A stretch of DNA of 64,000 bases, taken from contig JAHLKC010000003.1 in the NCBI GenBank assembly GCA_025449115.1, positions 372,001 through 436,000 on the forward strand, read 5' to 3'. Position 1 is the first letter of the stretch, and each line of letters starts with the position of its first letter. The position numbers were made by a program, and so were the translations under genes. The stretch is from Chytridium lagenaria. Lineage: Eukaryota > Chytridiomycota > Chytridiomycetes > Chytridiales > Chytridiaceae. Shown here piece by piece: positions 22,643 to 34,295 of the stretch. Under the pieces are notes generated by a model. The model was not told where the DNA came from and did not search any database. It was given only the letters and a program-made list of their open reading frames with translations.

Positions 22643-23852
22643 ATGCAACAAAATGTGGAAAAAATGGAGGCTAGAGAAGTACCGGTGAGGGTATGGCCGA
22701 TCTATGCTGGAATATGCGCATCATCAATCATTGGAGCGTTGATACGAATCTACTCAGTTAAAGCCGGGACTTATTCCAGTGCGCCGACGCATGCCATTGT
22801 TTTGCCACAAAATTATAGGCTGCTTCATTTTGGGAGCGGTCAACCGACGGAAACGAGAGCTTTCGCAGCTATATTTCCCACTCTATGTGTCTCTTTCCTC
22901 TGGACTCTGCGGTGTGTGTACCAATTGTGCAGGATATTAATCTATAAAAGGATCCATTACAACTTTTTCATCGTTCTCTCTGGATGTATTCATTGAACTT
23001 TCAAATGCACAGGAGATTCAGCGTGATGCTGGACATAATGTGGGGATATTGATCCTTACAATACTGAGATTATCTTCAGGTCCTTGCTGCCCTGTCTCTA
23101 ACAGCAGTCGTCATGGGCATGTCTCTTGGCTCTCTTCTGAGTGGAGGTCAATTGGGATCCATTCAGAGACTTAAGACAGAAAGCCAGACAACGTTGTTAA
23201 AGTGGATTTCCACCTCGTTTCTGCTCGATAAAGAAGAAACTACGAGTGAAGCGACACCTGCTACATCTGTTCAGAAGTTTGGTCGGCAATCATATGCTAT
23301 TGTGGACTTTAGTTGGGTCGACTGGATATTTGTTGCTGCTGGCGCTGTAACATGGGTTGTGTTAGCAATTATTTTAGGTACTGGCAAGTATACAAATAGG
23401 TCTTTAATACTTTCGTGCTTGCTTTCTCCGCCAGGTACGTCATTCTGAAGCGATAGCATAATTTTAAAATCACAAAGGCGCTCTTCTGCGATATGAAACG
23501 GGCAAGCTCAATAATCGGTGGAGTTATATTCCGCTCGGCACATACGCGGGTAAGTAGTTACGACAATTTTAAATGTGCTCTAACGTACGTGTTTAGTCAA
23601 CCTTTTTGGAGCATTACTCATAGCCATCGTTCAACGCAACGAAAGACTGCTGATAGCACGATTTGGGCAGACGTTTTAGTAGGACTAGCAGATGGATTCT
23701 GTGGCTGCCTCACCACGATATCCACGTTTGCCGCAGAGCTCGTTTCAATGAAACCTGTTGGCAGAGCGTGGGTGTACGCGCTTGCAACGATTTTGGGTGG
23801 CCAGATTTTGATCGTCACTGTTTTTGTGATTGCAGGACAAATTGTGGCCTGA
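22643..23852 (+). CDS. FEX: Two-domain fluoride exporter FEX (CrcB/Fluc family)
   Basis: Fluoride channel that removes F- from the cytosol. Eukaryotic FEX proteins fuse two CrcB-like halves, and both can be followed here. Half 1 starts MQQNVEKMEAREVP, with VWPIYAGICASSIIGALIRI and, in a neighbouring frame, SSGLCGVCTN. The linker holds GMSLGSLLSGGQLGSIQ. Half 2 has WSYIPLGTYA, VNLFGALLIAIVQR and the signature ADGFCGCLTTISTFAAEL, ending in hydrophobic LGGQILIVTVFVIAGQIVA at 23852. Two frame breaks are seen, near 22,885-22,900 and at 23,636-23,641 (caacgcaacg). Because the motifs on both sides are conserved, I think these are base errors rather than decay. Confidence 0.85.
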
Positions 23853-23912
23853 TGTTATCGGACTTATTAATAAATAATTAATTGGAAAAAAAAGACGTTT
23901 CTTCAATAAAAC

Positions 23913-26900
23913 ATGGCCATTTTGAAGAAGGTCTTGACATGGGTCGTCAGGCTGTCATCGCTAAACCCGATAGAGGTCATCACCTCGTGCATCATCTTGA
24001 ACTCTATTCTGTATTTTAGCCTCATTCATCGTTATTGGGCACACATTCCTACTAGTTCGGTTGAAGAATCTGTTGCTGCTCGGGTGGCCATTGCTGGCGA
24101 GAGGATTATTCCTCTGAGCGTCAACGACGATGTGCTCTTTCAGACCTCGAACAAGGTGTTTATTAAGCAGGTTATCGTTCAGCTTCCTCGCCATGCTCCA
24201 GCGTCTCCCGTTGGCATCTTGTACCACAACGTCCTGGAAGCAAGCACCGAACTTCAGAAGGCCATACTCGACACGACGGCCGTGGATTCAGTCTCCAAGC
24301 GCACCGTTACCTACCGGGATCTTTGCTTGAACAGCCTTAATGCTGACTATTCGACGTCTGTGATGGAAAATGGCTGCGTTCATCTTTCCCCGCTTGCTTT
24401 TTGGACTTCTTCCAAGAAGATGGTTGCTTTGGACGACGATATTTTAGGGACAGTGACCAGGAAACTCATGTCATCTACTAAAGAGGACGTCGGATTGATT
24501 ACAGACGCTTTTGGAGGAAAGCTGTCTTTGGATGCCTCAGGAAATGTCGAAACTGCTGATGAGATCGTTTTTACGTTTTTCTTGAACAAGAACTCCTCAG
24601 CTCTGCAAACTTGGCGGAAGCATGGGACCAAGCTATCGATAACCTTCGAACATCTGATTTCTACCCGTCTTTGATGGCTGGATCGTCTCAATTCCGGAAT
24701 AGCAAGAAGTCTGCTGGGTTTTTTGACTATGCTCGACTAAGCCTTCAAGAATTCTTTGAAGTGAGTCGACTTATTGAGTCTTATAGCTAACAAATCGCAG
24801 ACATCTAGCCAGACTGATATTGTTGTAGTCCTTATTAGCTTCGTCCTCATGCATGCTACGTTCATTACGCTATTTATGAACATGCGAAACGTTGACTCGA
24901 AATTCTCACTTGGTTGGTTTTGAAGAACTGTCTCTTTTTAGCATTTCGGCTAACTGATATAGGTTTTGCTGTGCTGTTGAACGGAACTTTTTCTCTTCTG
25001 GTTGCTCTTGTTGTCGCAAATGTCACCAAAAGTCCCATTACGTTTATTCAAATAAGGTATAATCAGTATTCCCTAAGTCTCTAATATTTTTAAGCGAGGC
25101 TATTCCATTCCTTGTTGTTACAATCGGATTTGAGAAACCCTACCTGCTTGCGAAGGCTATTATGCAGGCTGAAGGCTCTACAGTAACCGCCAAAGTGGAA
25201 CGCGGAGCACTCAAGGTCGGACCTTCGCTGATTTTGGACTATCTTGTAGAAATGTCAATCCTGGGCGTTGGGAGCTTCATAGGTAATGCTTATTCCGCAT
25301 ATTAAATCTTAATAATTCCAGGAAATAGCGGCGGCTTGAAGGAGTTTTCTCTTATTGCAGCCGTTATTTTGTTGTTCGATGGCGTGTTTCTCTTCACATT
25401 CTTTCTTTCAGTTTTGTCCTTAAAATTGGAGGTTGTTTGGTCGCTTAAATGTTGTTCTTATTTTTATCAGCTTAAGTATTTGAGAAATCCTGGAACCACA
25501 AAGTCGGTGGACGCTTTGAAGGAAACGGAAATAAAGCATATCGACTTTAATTCCAACACGCTTCCCCGCGATAGTGCGCACTTGCCAATAATGCGACTCT
25601 TCCGTCTTTGCCCGCGAAAGAAAAAGATACACATGAAAGCCCCTGGGTTTCTCGAGCAAAATTGCTAACGGTAAAGATGCGAAATTGAGAATTCAGATCT
25701 AAATAATTTCAGATTGTTGGATTCCTGGCCATGAACGCGTATAATTCAGCTATTTCGTTCACTGAGGAAGGGACCGTCGCAAATTTTTTGCCCCATGGAA
25801 GATACGAATCTATTTTGAGTGTTTTAAAAGACAGGTCGAGTATGGACGAGTTTAGCTCTACATTGGTGGAAATTGGAACCCCCCATATCCTTCATTTTAC
25901 CCGGTATGGTGTTGTTTTCGCATGTTGCGAATTTTAATTAACATGAATTCATTCAGTGGATTATCTGATTCTGATAAACACGGTCCGTCGTTTATCGAAG
26001 AGTTTTCAAGCTTGTTTGGCGGTTCACCACTGTTTGTGACTCTCTTCATTGGAATGGCTCTTGTTCTCTTGGTCAGAGCCCTTAGTTTGACGCCTTCCGA
26101 AAATGACGCTGAGGCTATTGAAAGGTAGTAAACTCAAAGTGAAGAATATCTAATGCAGGATTTAGCGTTGAGATATCTACCAATAGCAGTACGGAGACAG
26201 TTGTTGCTCACCAAACTGTTTTAAAACCTGCGACTCCTGTTGCTGCCAAGCTAAGCCCTGTTAAGGACGCCTCTACCCAAAAAGGAGATGTTGCGTCTCT
26301 TTCGAATGAGGAGGTAGCGCTTATGGTTCAGAGCGGTGCCCTTGCCCTGCATTCTTTGGAGAGCAAGCTTGGAGACCTCAGTCGTGCCGTTGAAGTTAGA
26401 AGGCTTGCCATGGGTTAGATTTAGAGACATTTTCGCAATCTGACTCTCTACAGACAAAATTTCCGGGACTTCATTCAGTACTGAGCTGCCTTATCAACAT
26501 TATGATTATTCGAAGGTCTTTGGAACCTGCTGCGAAAATGTCGTGGGCTATGTGCCGATTCCAGTTGGAGTTGCTGGGCCTTTTATTGTTGACGGTGAAA
26601 CTTTGCATATTCCAATGGCTACTACCGAGGGATGTTTGATAGCATCGACCTCCAGAGGTTGCAAGGCTATCAACTCTTCAGGTGGTGCTAAGACGACGCT
26701 TCTTGCCGATGGCATGACTCGAGGCCCTGTTGTGTCTTTCCCATCCTGCCACCGAGCTGCCACATGCAAATCCTGGGTTGATGGGGAAGGATTCTCGGTC
26801 TTGGAAAGGGAATTCAACTCGACAAGTCGATTTGCTAGACTACAGAAGATCAAATTCACTATTGCTGGCAAGACTGCTTTCTTAAGATTCGTCACCGCTA

Positions 26901-27603
26901 CTGGTGATGCCATGGGAATGAATATGATTTCTAAGGGGGTGGAAAAAGCTCTTGCGACGTTGACAGAGTTGTTCCCCGATATGCACGTCATTGCTATCAG
27001 TGGGAATTATTGCACCGATAAAAAGCCGTCGGCTATCAATTGGATTGAGGGGCGAGGAAAATCTGTTGTGGCTGAGGCTATCATTCCCGGAGCGATTGTT
27101 AGAAGCGTCCTTAAGACCACAGTGAGAGCTCTTGTTGAGCTCAATATTTCCAAGAATCTCATAGGCTCGGCTATGGCAGGCTCGATTGGTGGATTTAACG
27201 CCCATGCCGCCAACATCCTCACGGCCATATTTATTGCAACGGGACAAGACCCCGCTCAGAATGTCGAATCTTCCAACTGCATCACTTTGATGGAAACTGT
27301 CAATGATGACCAGGATCTCTACATCTCCTGTACGATGCCGTGTATTGAAGTTGGGACGGTTGGAGGTGGCACTATTCTTCCGGCGCAAGGTGCATGTCTT
27401 GATCTGTTGGGGATTCGAGGAGCGAACAAGATAACTCCTGGTGATAATGCTCGTAAACTTGCAAAACTTATCGCGGCTTCCGTTTGGCTGGAGAACTGTC
27501 GTTGTGCTCGGCTCTTGCGGCTGGGCAGCTCGTGAAGAGTCACATGGCCCTGAACCGTGCACATAAACCTGTAGAGACTAATGCCGTTCCACCTTCAGCT
27601 TAA
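23913..27603 (+). CDS. HMG1: HMG-CoA reductase with sterol-sensing domain
   Basis: ER membrane enzyme making mevalonate for sterol synthesis. An N-terminal membrane segment ([20 protein letters not shown]) is followed by a lumenal loop. A sterol-sensing-type membrane block (about 24,800-25,450) includes [19 protein letters not shown] and [17 protein letters not shown]. The catalytic domain is in a long exon from about 26,470: [79 protein letters not shown] and [13 protein letters not shown]. Near 27,483 a TTT run seems one base short. With an extra T the normal end [17 protein letters not shown] and [11 protein letters not shown] is read, stopping at 27603. The uncorrected frame stops at 27535. 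Confidence 0.95.
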
Positions 27604-27677
27604 CCTTATAATTAACTATATATGACATGATGTGAAAACCTGATTTATTCAATAAAAAACGCAATGTGGCGTGACAA

Positions 27678-30600
27678 TCAAACATTGAACCATCTTGCCC
27701 TCGCATTTCCTGCTGCCTTTCGTACCACACGCTTGGGATCATCGAGCGTTACCTTTAAGCCACGCAATACGTTATCTTTAATCGAGACAAGAACCTCTCG
27801 AGGCATATTAGCGGCAGGAAGTTTTCCAAGGCAATCAACCGCCGCCAATCGAATCATGAGATACTCGCTTCCAGTGCTAAGATTGGGGTGGCTACGCGAT
27901 GCTAATTTCACAAGAGCATCAATTATAGAATGTAGGTTGCCGGATAGAGCTTGAGGACTATTCTCGATTCCAACGCGCATAATTTGTAGAGCGTCATTGA
28001 CTCTTTTAGGCGTCGGGGAAAGTTGAATGGAGTTTAAAAGAACAGGTATGATCTAGAACGTTAGAGAAGGTTGCAAATAAATTGACAAACAGATTCCATA
28101 TCCTTCAAATACAGAGCCGGGGCCGCGTGTCTCAATATATCCAAAATAAGTCCAGAGTACAACGTAGCTGATGACTTTGTTAAAAGTTTTTCCAAATAAA
28201 GCCCCCACATTTCAAATTATCCTGTCTGTTCCGCAATTCCGCTTGCATAAGGAACGGGGACATCTTCGAAAATATTTTCTGCTTCCAAAATGGTGAAGCA
28301 ACGGCAAAAGATTCTTTTGTGAGAACGCTGTCCCATTTATAAGGATTGTCATCAATGAGAACAAAGAAGGAGTCTAGGATGTGAGCGGATAAATCAGTTC
28401 GGGTCTCGAATGAGCTCAAAAGAGAGTCAAGCATGGACATGCCGCTAGGGTGGCCTTTTAAAATAAGGGCTCTAAGAACCTAAATGAATGAGTTTAAAAA
28501 ACTTTTTTGGAAAAATACCAAAAGCTTCAGGAGGAATGTGGGTTTGGCGCCGATGTCCGAATCCGTGAAAAAAGTTGCTCGGTTTTCAAACCCGCAAAGG
28601 CTCAAATACGAATCGATATTCGACCCTAACCGCGTTGTTAAGCTAATTAATAAATATCAATTACCCTTCGTCGCGAGCCGGTTAACAGCCGTCGCTACAA
28701 CAAACGAAGTGTACAAGCTACTATCGCCGTTTGGTGCAACATCGAGATACTGTTGGGCCTTTTGTATAAACTGCGCGGCATCAACCGGTAAGGGAACCTT
28801 TTGTCTTGTTTAAAAAAAAACTTTCTCAAATAGACCCTACTGATGGCCTCAAATTGCATACGGCGCCAGCAAACACTATTCCACGAACTTCGTCGAATAA
28901 TGACTAAAGCAATTTAGTAAAAGTAACAAGAAATTATATTAAAAACAACCTGTTGCAGACCTGGTAAAACAAAAAGCTGAGCAACAGCATTTTGAACAAC
29001 CTCGATTTGGAGGCTGGAAACATGAGATATTAATACAAGGCCATTTCAGATACCTCTCGGGCAAGCTTCTCACAGCTGCAGCGACAATAGCAGAGACACA
29101 AGAAGCTTCCTTTGTACTGTCCACGTTTCCGAGTTGTGTGAATACCGAAGTCAGAAAGTCCGTGATCCATGACTGATACAATTCAGAATTCCCATCTTTA
29201 AAAGCGGCTGAAGAAGCCATTAAGGCTATAATGCTGACGGTCAGTTCCTTCAAAATTTCGTTTATCCTCATGGCGGACTTCGTGGGGTCTATAGGCAAAG
29301 CGTTAATACGATTATGCATAATGGCACTTACTGTGAAGTCGCTTAAAAATGTACATAAGGAACTTCTGCATTATGGTGGTAGCGGACAAATATTCAAAAG
29401 CAGAGCTTTGCGAACGGCTCCAAATGAGCAATTCCATCAGAATTCGCAAAGTCGTCGAGTGAAGGTGAAAGCGACGCTTGAAAAACAACATCTCCGTAAT
29501 TCACTGAGAGTTTCTCAAGCGCAGAAAACGACGCCTCCACCAATTCACTTTCAACAATCTCTTCTCTTTGAAGAATGTTATAGATCCGCGAGACGTATGT
29601 TCCAATGATGGAGCTGTCAGAAACCATACCCATCGAAACTATATCTGTAATGCCTCTCATAGCAGTAAGACTGTTGAAGCTTCGCTCCCGAATAGGGCGA
29701 ACCGAAACAAAGCCTCAATGTCGACAGAATACTCCTTGATAGGATTAGTCCCACTCTCACCATCTTCAAACGAGTCTAAATGGTTTTAGGAGAAGATAGG
29801 AGGAGGGAGGCCAAACATGAAAACTTTGTCGCTGCTGACAGAAATCCGGTAAGAAGCTTTAGCAATATCCGTTTTCGGCTAAAATCCGTCTCGCCTTCAA
29901 GGCCCCAATCGCTTCAGGAAGAACATTCGAAGTGACATAGAAAAATGAAGGCTCCGACGAGCATGTGGCGTTGATGAAAGGCAAAATCTCATCCAATCTT
30001 GTGGTCTCCGAGTTTCGCAAATTGCTCAAGGTCTCTTTAACAAAATTCAAAAGAAACTCATCCAACGCGGCTGGCTGTCCCGGTTTCCTAGGCTCCGCCG
30101 ATAAGCGCTTAACGCATGCTTCAACAACTCCTGCGACAGAGGTGAACTCATCGCCATTGATTTGGCCGAAGGTGGAATTTTGAAGATATTCCCAGAACTT
30201 CATGCTAACATCTTTCATTTGTCTCGATTTTAAATGAGGTATGCTTTTTGCCAGTGTATCCAGTGTATCTATCTGCAAAAATGTTATAAAAATGAGGAAG
30301 GTGAAAATACCCTGGCACTCCCTAGAGATGTGTCCAATTTATCTAGCAAACTCGGAAGAAGCATATCACAAAATACGTCGGAGCAAGTAAGGCAATCCCT
30401 AGTATTTTTAACAATATGTTCGGATAAAGAGTTATACCTTAGCTTTTTCTTTAGGTCGTTCGGGGAGATCCCGAAAGGGTCGTCAACAGGTGCCCGGAAA
30501 GTTATGGGAAATAGCAAAAAAGAATGTCGAAGATATCCTAAACTATGAGAACAAACTAAGTGCCAAAAGTACATTGGTGAATTTTGTTGTATCCAGTTTT

Positions 30601-31413
30601 GTGATCAATAGGCATGACGCATCGAAAACAATTAACAGATTTCTGGGGTCCTTTTCACCGTCAACAGCCTGAATAAAGCCGGATATGAAAGAATCGTTCA
30701 TCGTTTTCAAGACTACGTTTATGTTCATGACGAATGTGGGGAAAGCCAGTACCTGTGTCATATTTGGATAAAAGGTAATGGAAAATCTTGAAAACATTAG
30801 ACCGGACACCTTGAGGGAAACTCTGCACGGATAATTCCGCAAAAATCCTTAACATCGTTAGCAAATGCTCAACACCAATTTTTTCGTACCGTTTGATTAA
30901 CGTCTCTGCAAATTCGGCCGTAAAGTAATCTCCCTTTGACAGCGTTACAAGGCTCTGAGAATATCTGGAACACTGATACAGTCAGAGACTAAATCACACC
31001 ATAGCTCTACCTCATTTGATCATGTAGACGTTCGGCAAGGAACTCCAGTATCACAGATGCTATAAAGCATTAGTTTTCGCACCTCACCAGGACTAACATG
31101 ACTTGAAATCCATAGTGATTCTTTCAGCGACGGAACAGAGCAGAGATATCGCTATGAAGTTTAGATAAATCCTTCTCATCGTTCTAAACCATCTGCTCTT
31201 TGGAAGGGGTCTGAGCTCACTAAATATAATCCCATTCGTTGGACGAGTTCAACCAAGTCATACGACTTTGAAGAGATATCTAAGGGCATTGAAACCAAAT
31301 CAGTACGAAGCGACGGATATGGATCCCAAACAACCATTTGTGATGCGGGCAATGATCGTCTCCCGTGCATCCAGGGACTTGTCCTCCATAAACTGCTTTA
31401 TCGATTCATCCAT
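27678..31413 (-). CDS. MMS19: MMS19 cytosolic Fe-S targeting HEAT-repeat protein
   Basis: Component of the cytosolic iron-sulfur targeting complex that delivers clusters to DNA polymerases, helicases and other proteins. The start is ATG 31413, MDESIKQFMEDKSLDARE. The next exon, SKSYDLVELVQRMGLYLVSS, matches the MMS19 N-terminal repeat. Then come FISGFIQAVDGEKDPRNLL and PVDDPFGISPNDLKKKLR (about 30,440-30,480), the best-conserved MMS19 block. Degenerate HEAT repeats fill the middle. The C-terminus GLKVTLDDPKRVVRKAAGNA, ARWFNV ends at 27678. Many short introns and a few frame slips are present. It is divergent from the PEX14-like gene with 29 bp between start codons, and convergent with HMGR. 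Confidence 0.9.
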
Positions 31414-31442
31414 TATAGTCTGATAAGATCGAAAAAACTTGT
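31414..31442. promoter_or_regulatory. 29-bp divergent promoter, MMS19 / PEX14-like
   Basis: The predicted start codons point away from each other across 29 bp. The MMS19 start is well supported. The PEX14-like start is less sure because the usual N-terminal domain is not seen. Confidence 0.35.
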
Positions 31443-32038
31443 CATGGACGTCATTCAATACAGAAACAAGCTTCGAGCGTTTGCTTTGTTATCAGTGTTG
31501 TTCGCAACTAGCACATGGGCTTCGGTATGATGCCGTTGTGTGGAAATGGGAGTAACTGATGTTTTGTAGTTTGCTTTGTCAAGCTTGTATCGGCGGTTTT
31601 TGGAGACATTCGAAAAGACCTCAAAAACTAGACGGAAAGCGATTGAAGAATGGCTTATTGAGACACTACTTTATTGCGAGCGAATAAACGCCCTAGTCTC
31701 TGCGAAAAAGAAGGAAGACGCAGATCAAGGCTTATCGCTGATCGTGAATTATTTCGATGGTAGTGAGAGCAAGATAGCCACATTGACACAAGATGCTGTT
31801 AAGCTGAGAGGGGAAAAAGACCATTGAAAGTCAGCATGGGGAGTTGAAGAGCATCACTGCAGAGATTCGGGGACATGTCATGGACAATGTTTATCAGTCG
31901 TATAGCTTCTCGGCATACTCTGACGAGGCTGAGAAGGACAGCACCTCATGGTCTGCAAGATACCGCGACATTAAGCAGCAGATCCGAGACATTAAAGGCT
32001 CTCTCATGAGTCGCCACAACTTTCCCAAGTTGAAGTGA
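31443..32038 (+). CDS. PEX14/PEX17-like peroxisomal docking protein, apparently lacking the N-terminal domain
   Basis: PEX14 forms the peroxisomal docking site for import receptors. Exon 1 encodes MDVIQYRNKLRAFALLSVLF with a hydrophobic segment. After an intron comes LSSLYRRFLETFEKTSKTRR, then a coiled coil. The C-terminus DIKQQIRDIKGSLMSRHNFP corresponds to the PEX14 block IKSLKGLL.NRR.FP. The two halves are in different frames, joined at an AAAAA run at about 31,814-31,818. One base would restore a continuous coiled coil. The conserved PEX14 N-terminal receptor-binding domain is not visible, and only 29 bp separate the start from MMS19. It may be a short PEX17-like form, or an upstream exon may have been missed. 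Confidence 0.55.
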
Positions 32039-32098
32039 AAAGAGTACCCTTTACAGTGTAAATAATAAAAGAAGAGAGGAGGTTCAATTTTCCACTTC

Positions 32099-33648
32099 AT
32101 GTCACATCACATTTCAGCAGAGCTACTCAAGGTCGCTGCCATGCAGCTGGCATACACAGCCGGCTTTGATCGAACCAACACATCAGCAGCTCATCTCCTC
32201 TCCGATGTCATGATTCGATATCTTGAGTACATTGCTGTGGAATGCTCAAGAGTGGCCACTCATCAGCAACGAGGTTCCGTCCACTTTGATGATCTCCTTC
32301 GAGCATTCTCCTTTTGTGGTGTCGACATGAAGTCCTTGAAAGAATACGGGTCAACAATGCTGGATGTAGATAATATTGCATCAATATCGCTCGATCCCAT
32401 CACTGGAATAAGGATGCACTTTCCTCGCGCAACGCCGAAGCACATACCAGAATGCCCGTACGTTCATCAACGGAGCAATGCCCCTTTAAGTAAAAGCTTA
32501 GGAACTACTTGTCCTTGCCAAAACAGGCGACGGCATATTCAATAGATCGAAATGCGGCTGATTTACCAAACGAAAAGGCGGCAGAAGCTGTTGCTATTGA
32601 AGTATGTTTTGATGAGGCTCACGATTAATGCTTTTGCAGAACCCGATTTCTGGTAAACGAGGAGTGCCGGAACGTAAAAAGAGGATAGCAAGTGGAAAGC
32701 TTAAGAACCGCTTTTCGGTGCCCTCAGGTCAACCTGCTCAGCTTGGCCAGTTATTCCACGCAGCAGAAGCTGCAGAGCAAGGCCACTGTACCTCAACTGT
32801 CCCAAACGCACCAAATGCTGTTTCTTTTGATCTTGCTCAAACAGGTCGCTGGCTATTTCACTTGACCCAGGACACTCGCGTTGACAGTGACGCTTTCCTA
32901 AAGAAACCATCTTTGGCCTCTCAAAGAACAAAGTCCCATCTGAACTTGTTTTCCAAAAGTCTTTACACGACGGTCAGCTTTTACCATTTGCGGCCGTCCG
33001 TACCTACACCTCAGCCAGCACCGAAATTAACACAAGTTCCACCTTCTCAAGCACAGCAGCCAGTCTTACTTCCACTTTCTAACCCCGATGAGCCAAAAGA
33101 AGTCGTTACTATTCAGCAAAGCTCTACGCTCAAATCGTCACAAAAGAACCCGCACTTCCGACCAGGTTGGAAAAAGAGGATTCCAAGGAGTCTGTGGCAT
33201 CTTCAGTAGCTGCTCCCAAGATTAAGTTAAAGTTTACATTGAAGCCGGCATCAGAATCACCCGATTTGAAGAAGGAGGCGACTTTGAGTAGTGATCAAGA
33301 GAGGAAGGAAAAGGAAAAACAGCGGGAGAAGGAACGAGAAAGAGAAAAGGAGAAGGAACGGGAGAGGGCCAAAGTGAAGAAGGAGAAGCTGAATGGGCGG
33401 GGGCGGGGGCGGCAGTGGAGAAAGTTAAGGTGGAAACCCCTACAAAAGTAGATAAACATACACTAGATGACGATAGGAACATCAACATTTCGGAAGAAAT
33501 TAATTGTATTTGTGAACACGCTGACCTGGATGACGGGTTGTTCATGATTGCATGTGATACTTGTGGGTTTTGGTTCCATGGGAGATGTGTGGGGATTCTC
33601 ACGGCTGTTGATGAGTGGTTTTGCGTTCGTTGTAAAGATTACCAATAG
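32099..33648 (+). CDS. TAF3: TFIID subunit TAF3 (histone fold plus PHD finger)
   Basis: TAF3 pairs with TAF10 in TFIID, and its PHD finger reads H3K4me3 in animals. The N-terminus MSHHISAELLKVAAMQLAYT, AGFDRTNTSAAHLLSDVM and RYLEYIAVECSRVATH is a bromodomain-associated (BTP) histone fold. The middle is Pro/Ser-rich with a Lys/Glu/Arg-rich segment (about 33,290-33,400). The C-terminal PHD finger is complete: CICEH, CDTCGFWFHGRC and WFCVRC give the C4HC3 zinc ligands, ending KDYQ with TAG at 33648. Introns and some frame changes lie in the middle. The stop codon sits inside repeat copy B. Neighbouring PEX14-like ends 60 bp upstream. Confidence 0.88.
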
Positions 33649-33905
33649 GAGAGAAAGCGGTCTGCCACCGCGTGTACATTGTTCTTTTGTGTTTTTCGTT
33701 TTTTCGCAAGTCTAGGTGTCATGAATACCTGGATGAATTACTGGTTGTTTTACTTATTTTACACACGGCCAACTACTGGCCATGAAACGAGTCCAGTCCC
33801 CAGTCCCTGTGATCGTTTATTCTTTATTTATAAATATTTGTATTTTCTTCGTGTGGTACACCATGTATTATTTATGTTTTGGTGGTTCATATATTAATGG
33901 TAAGC
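33637..33905 (+). repeat. Gene-end repeat, copy B
   Basis: Same orientation as copy A at 21069. It begins with the codons for DYQ and TAG of TAF3 and continues through the 3' flank. Shared landmarks are agaaagcggtctgccaccgc, ttttttcgcaagtctaggtg, gaaacgagtccagtccccag and ccatgtatta. Copy B has a few extra bases (tactggcc; tcgtttattctttatttata) relative to copy A. Confidence 0.9.
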
Positions 33906-34179
33906 GCAATTTAGTAGATCTTGACAATCCAAGTTTTGAATGGCGATTCAATGGCCACTGAAAGTACAATCTGCAGGCTTCACAGAGCGAGCGCCGAATA
34001 AAGTCTGGAGAAGGCGGTGTCAATGCTGAATCGCATACGTGGGCGAGGTTGGGGAAAGGGGGAGATCCGTGTATGCGTTTTTTGGTTGTTGGCTTACAGA
34101 AAATCAAAAAAAAAAAAAAACAGTATAAAAAAAAAAAAATGGTTAAGTAAAACACAAAACCTCCTTTATTTTAATTCAA

Positions 34180-34220
<41 letters not shown>

Positions 34221-34295
34221 AGTGAATTTAGGCACATGAAAATAATAAACAGTCATATACTAACCTTGCATACGCTACAATAATATCAAAATCTC
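33906..34295. other. Gene-poor stretch with several A tracts
   Basis: About 390 bp after repeat copy B. It contains two runs of 13-14 A near 34,107-34,139 and the 39-A run described separately. A lysine-only open frame crosses the tracts and is not a gene. No other feature is recognised. Confidence 0.5.
34181..34219 (+). repeat. Poly-A tract of 39 bases
   Basis: An uninterrupted run of 39 A, by far the longest homopolymer in the window. It could be the tail of a retroposed sequence, a simple-sequence expansion or an assembly artefact. Its true length is uncertain. Confidence 0.8.

Noticed and set aside
26882..27562. 226-residue open frame antisense to HMG-CoA reductase
   Set aside because: It is a shadow of the strongly conserved reductase frame and has no domain of its own.
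34017..34283. Open frame with a long lysine run
   Set aside because: It is produced by the A tracts and contains no other coding signal.
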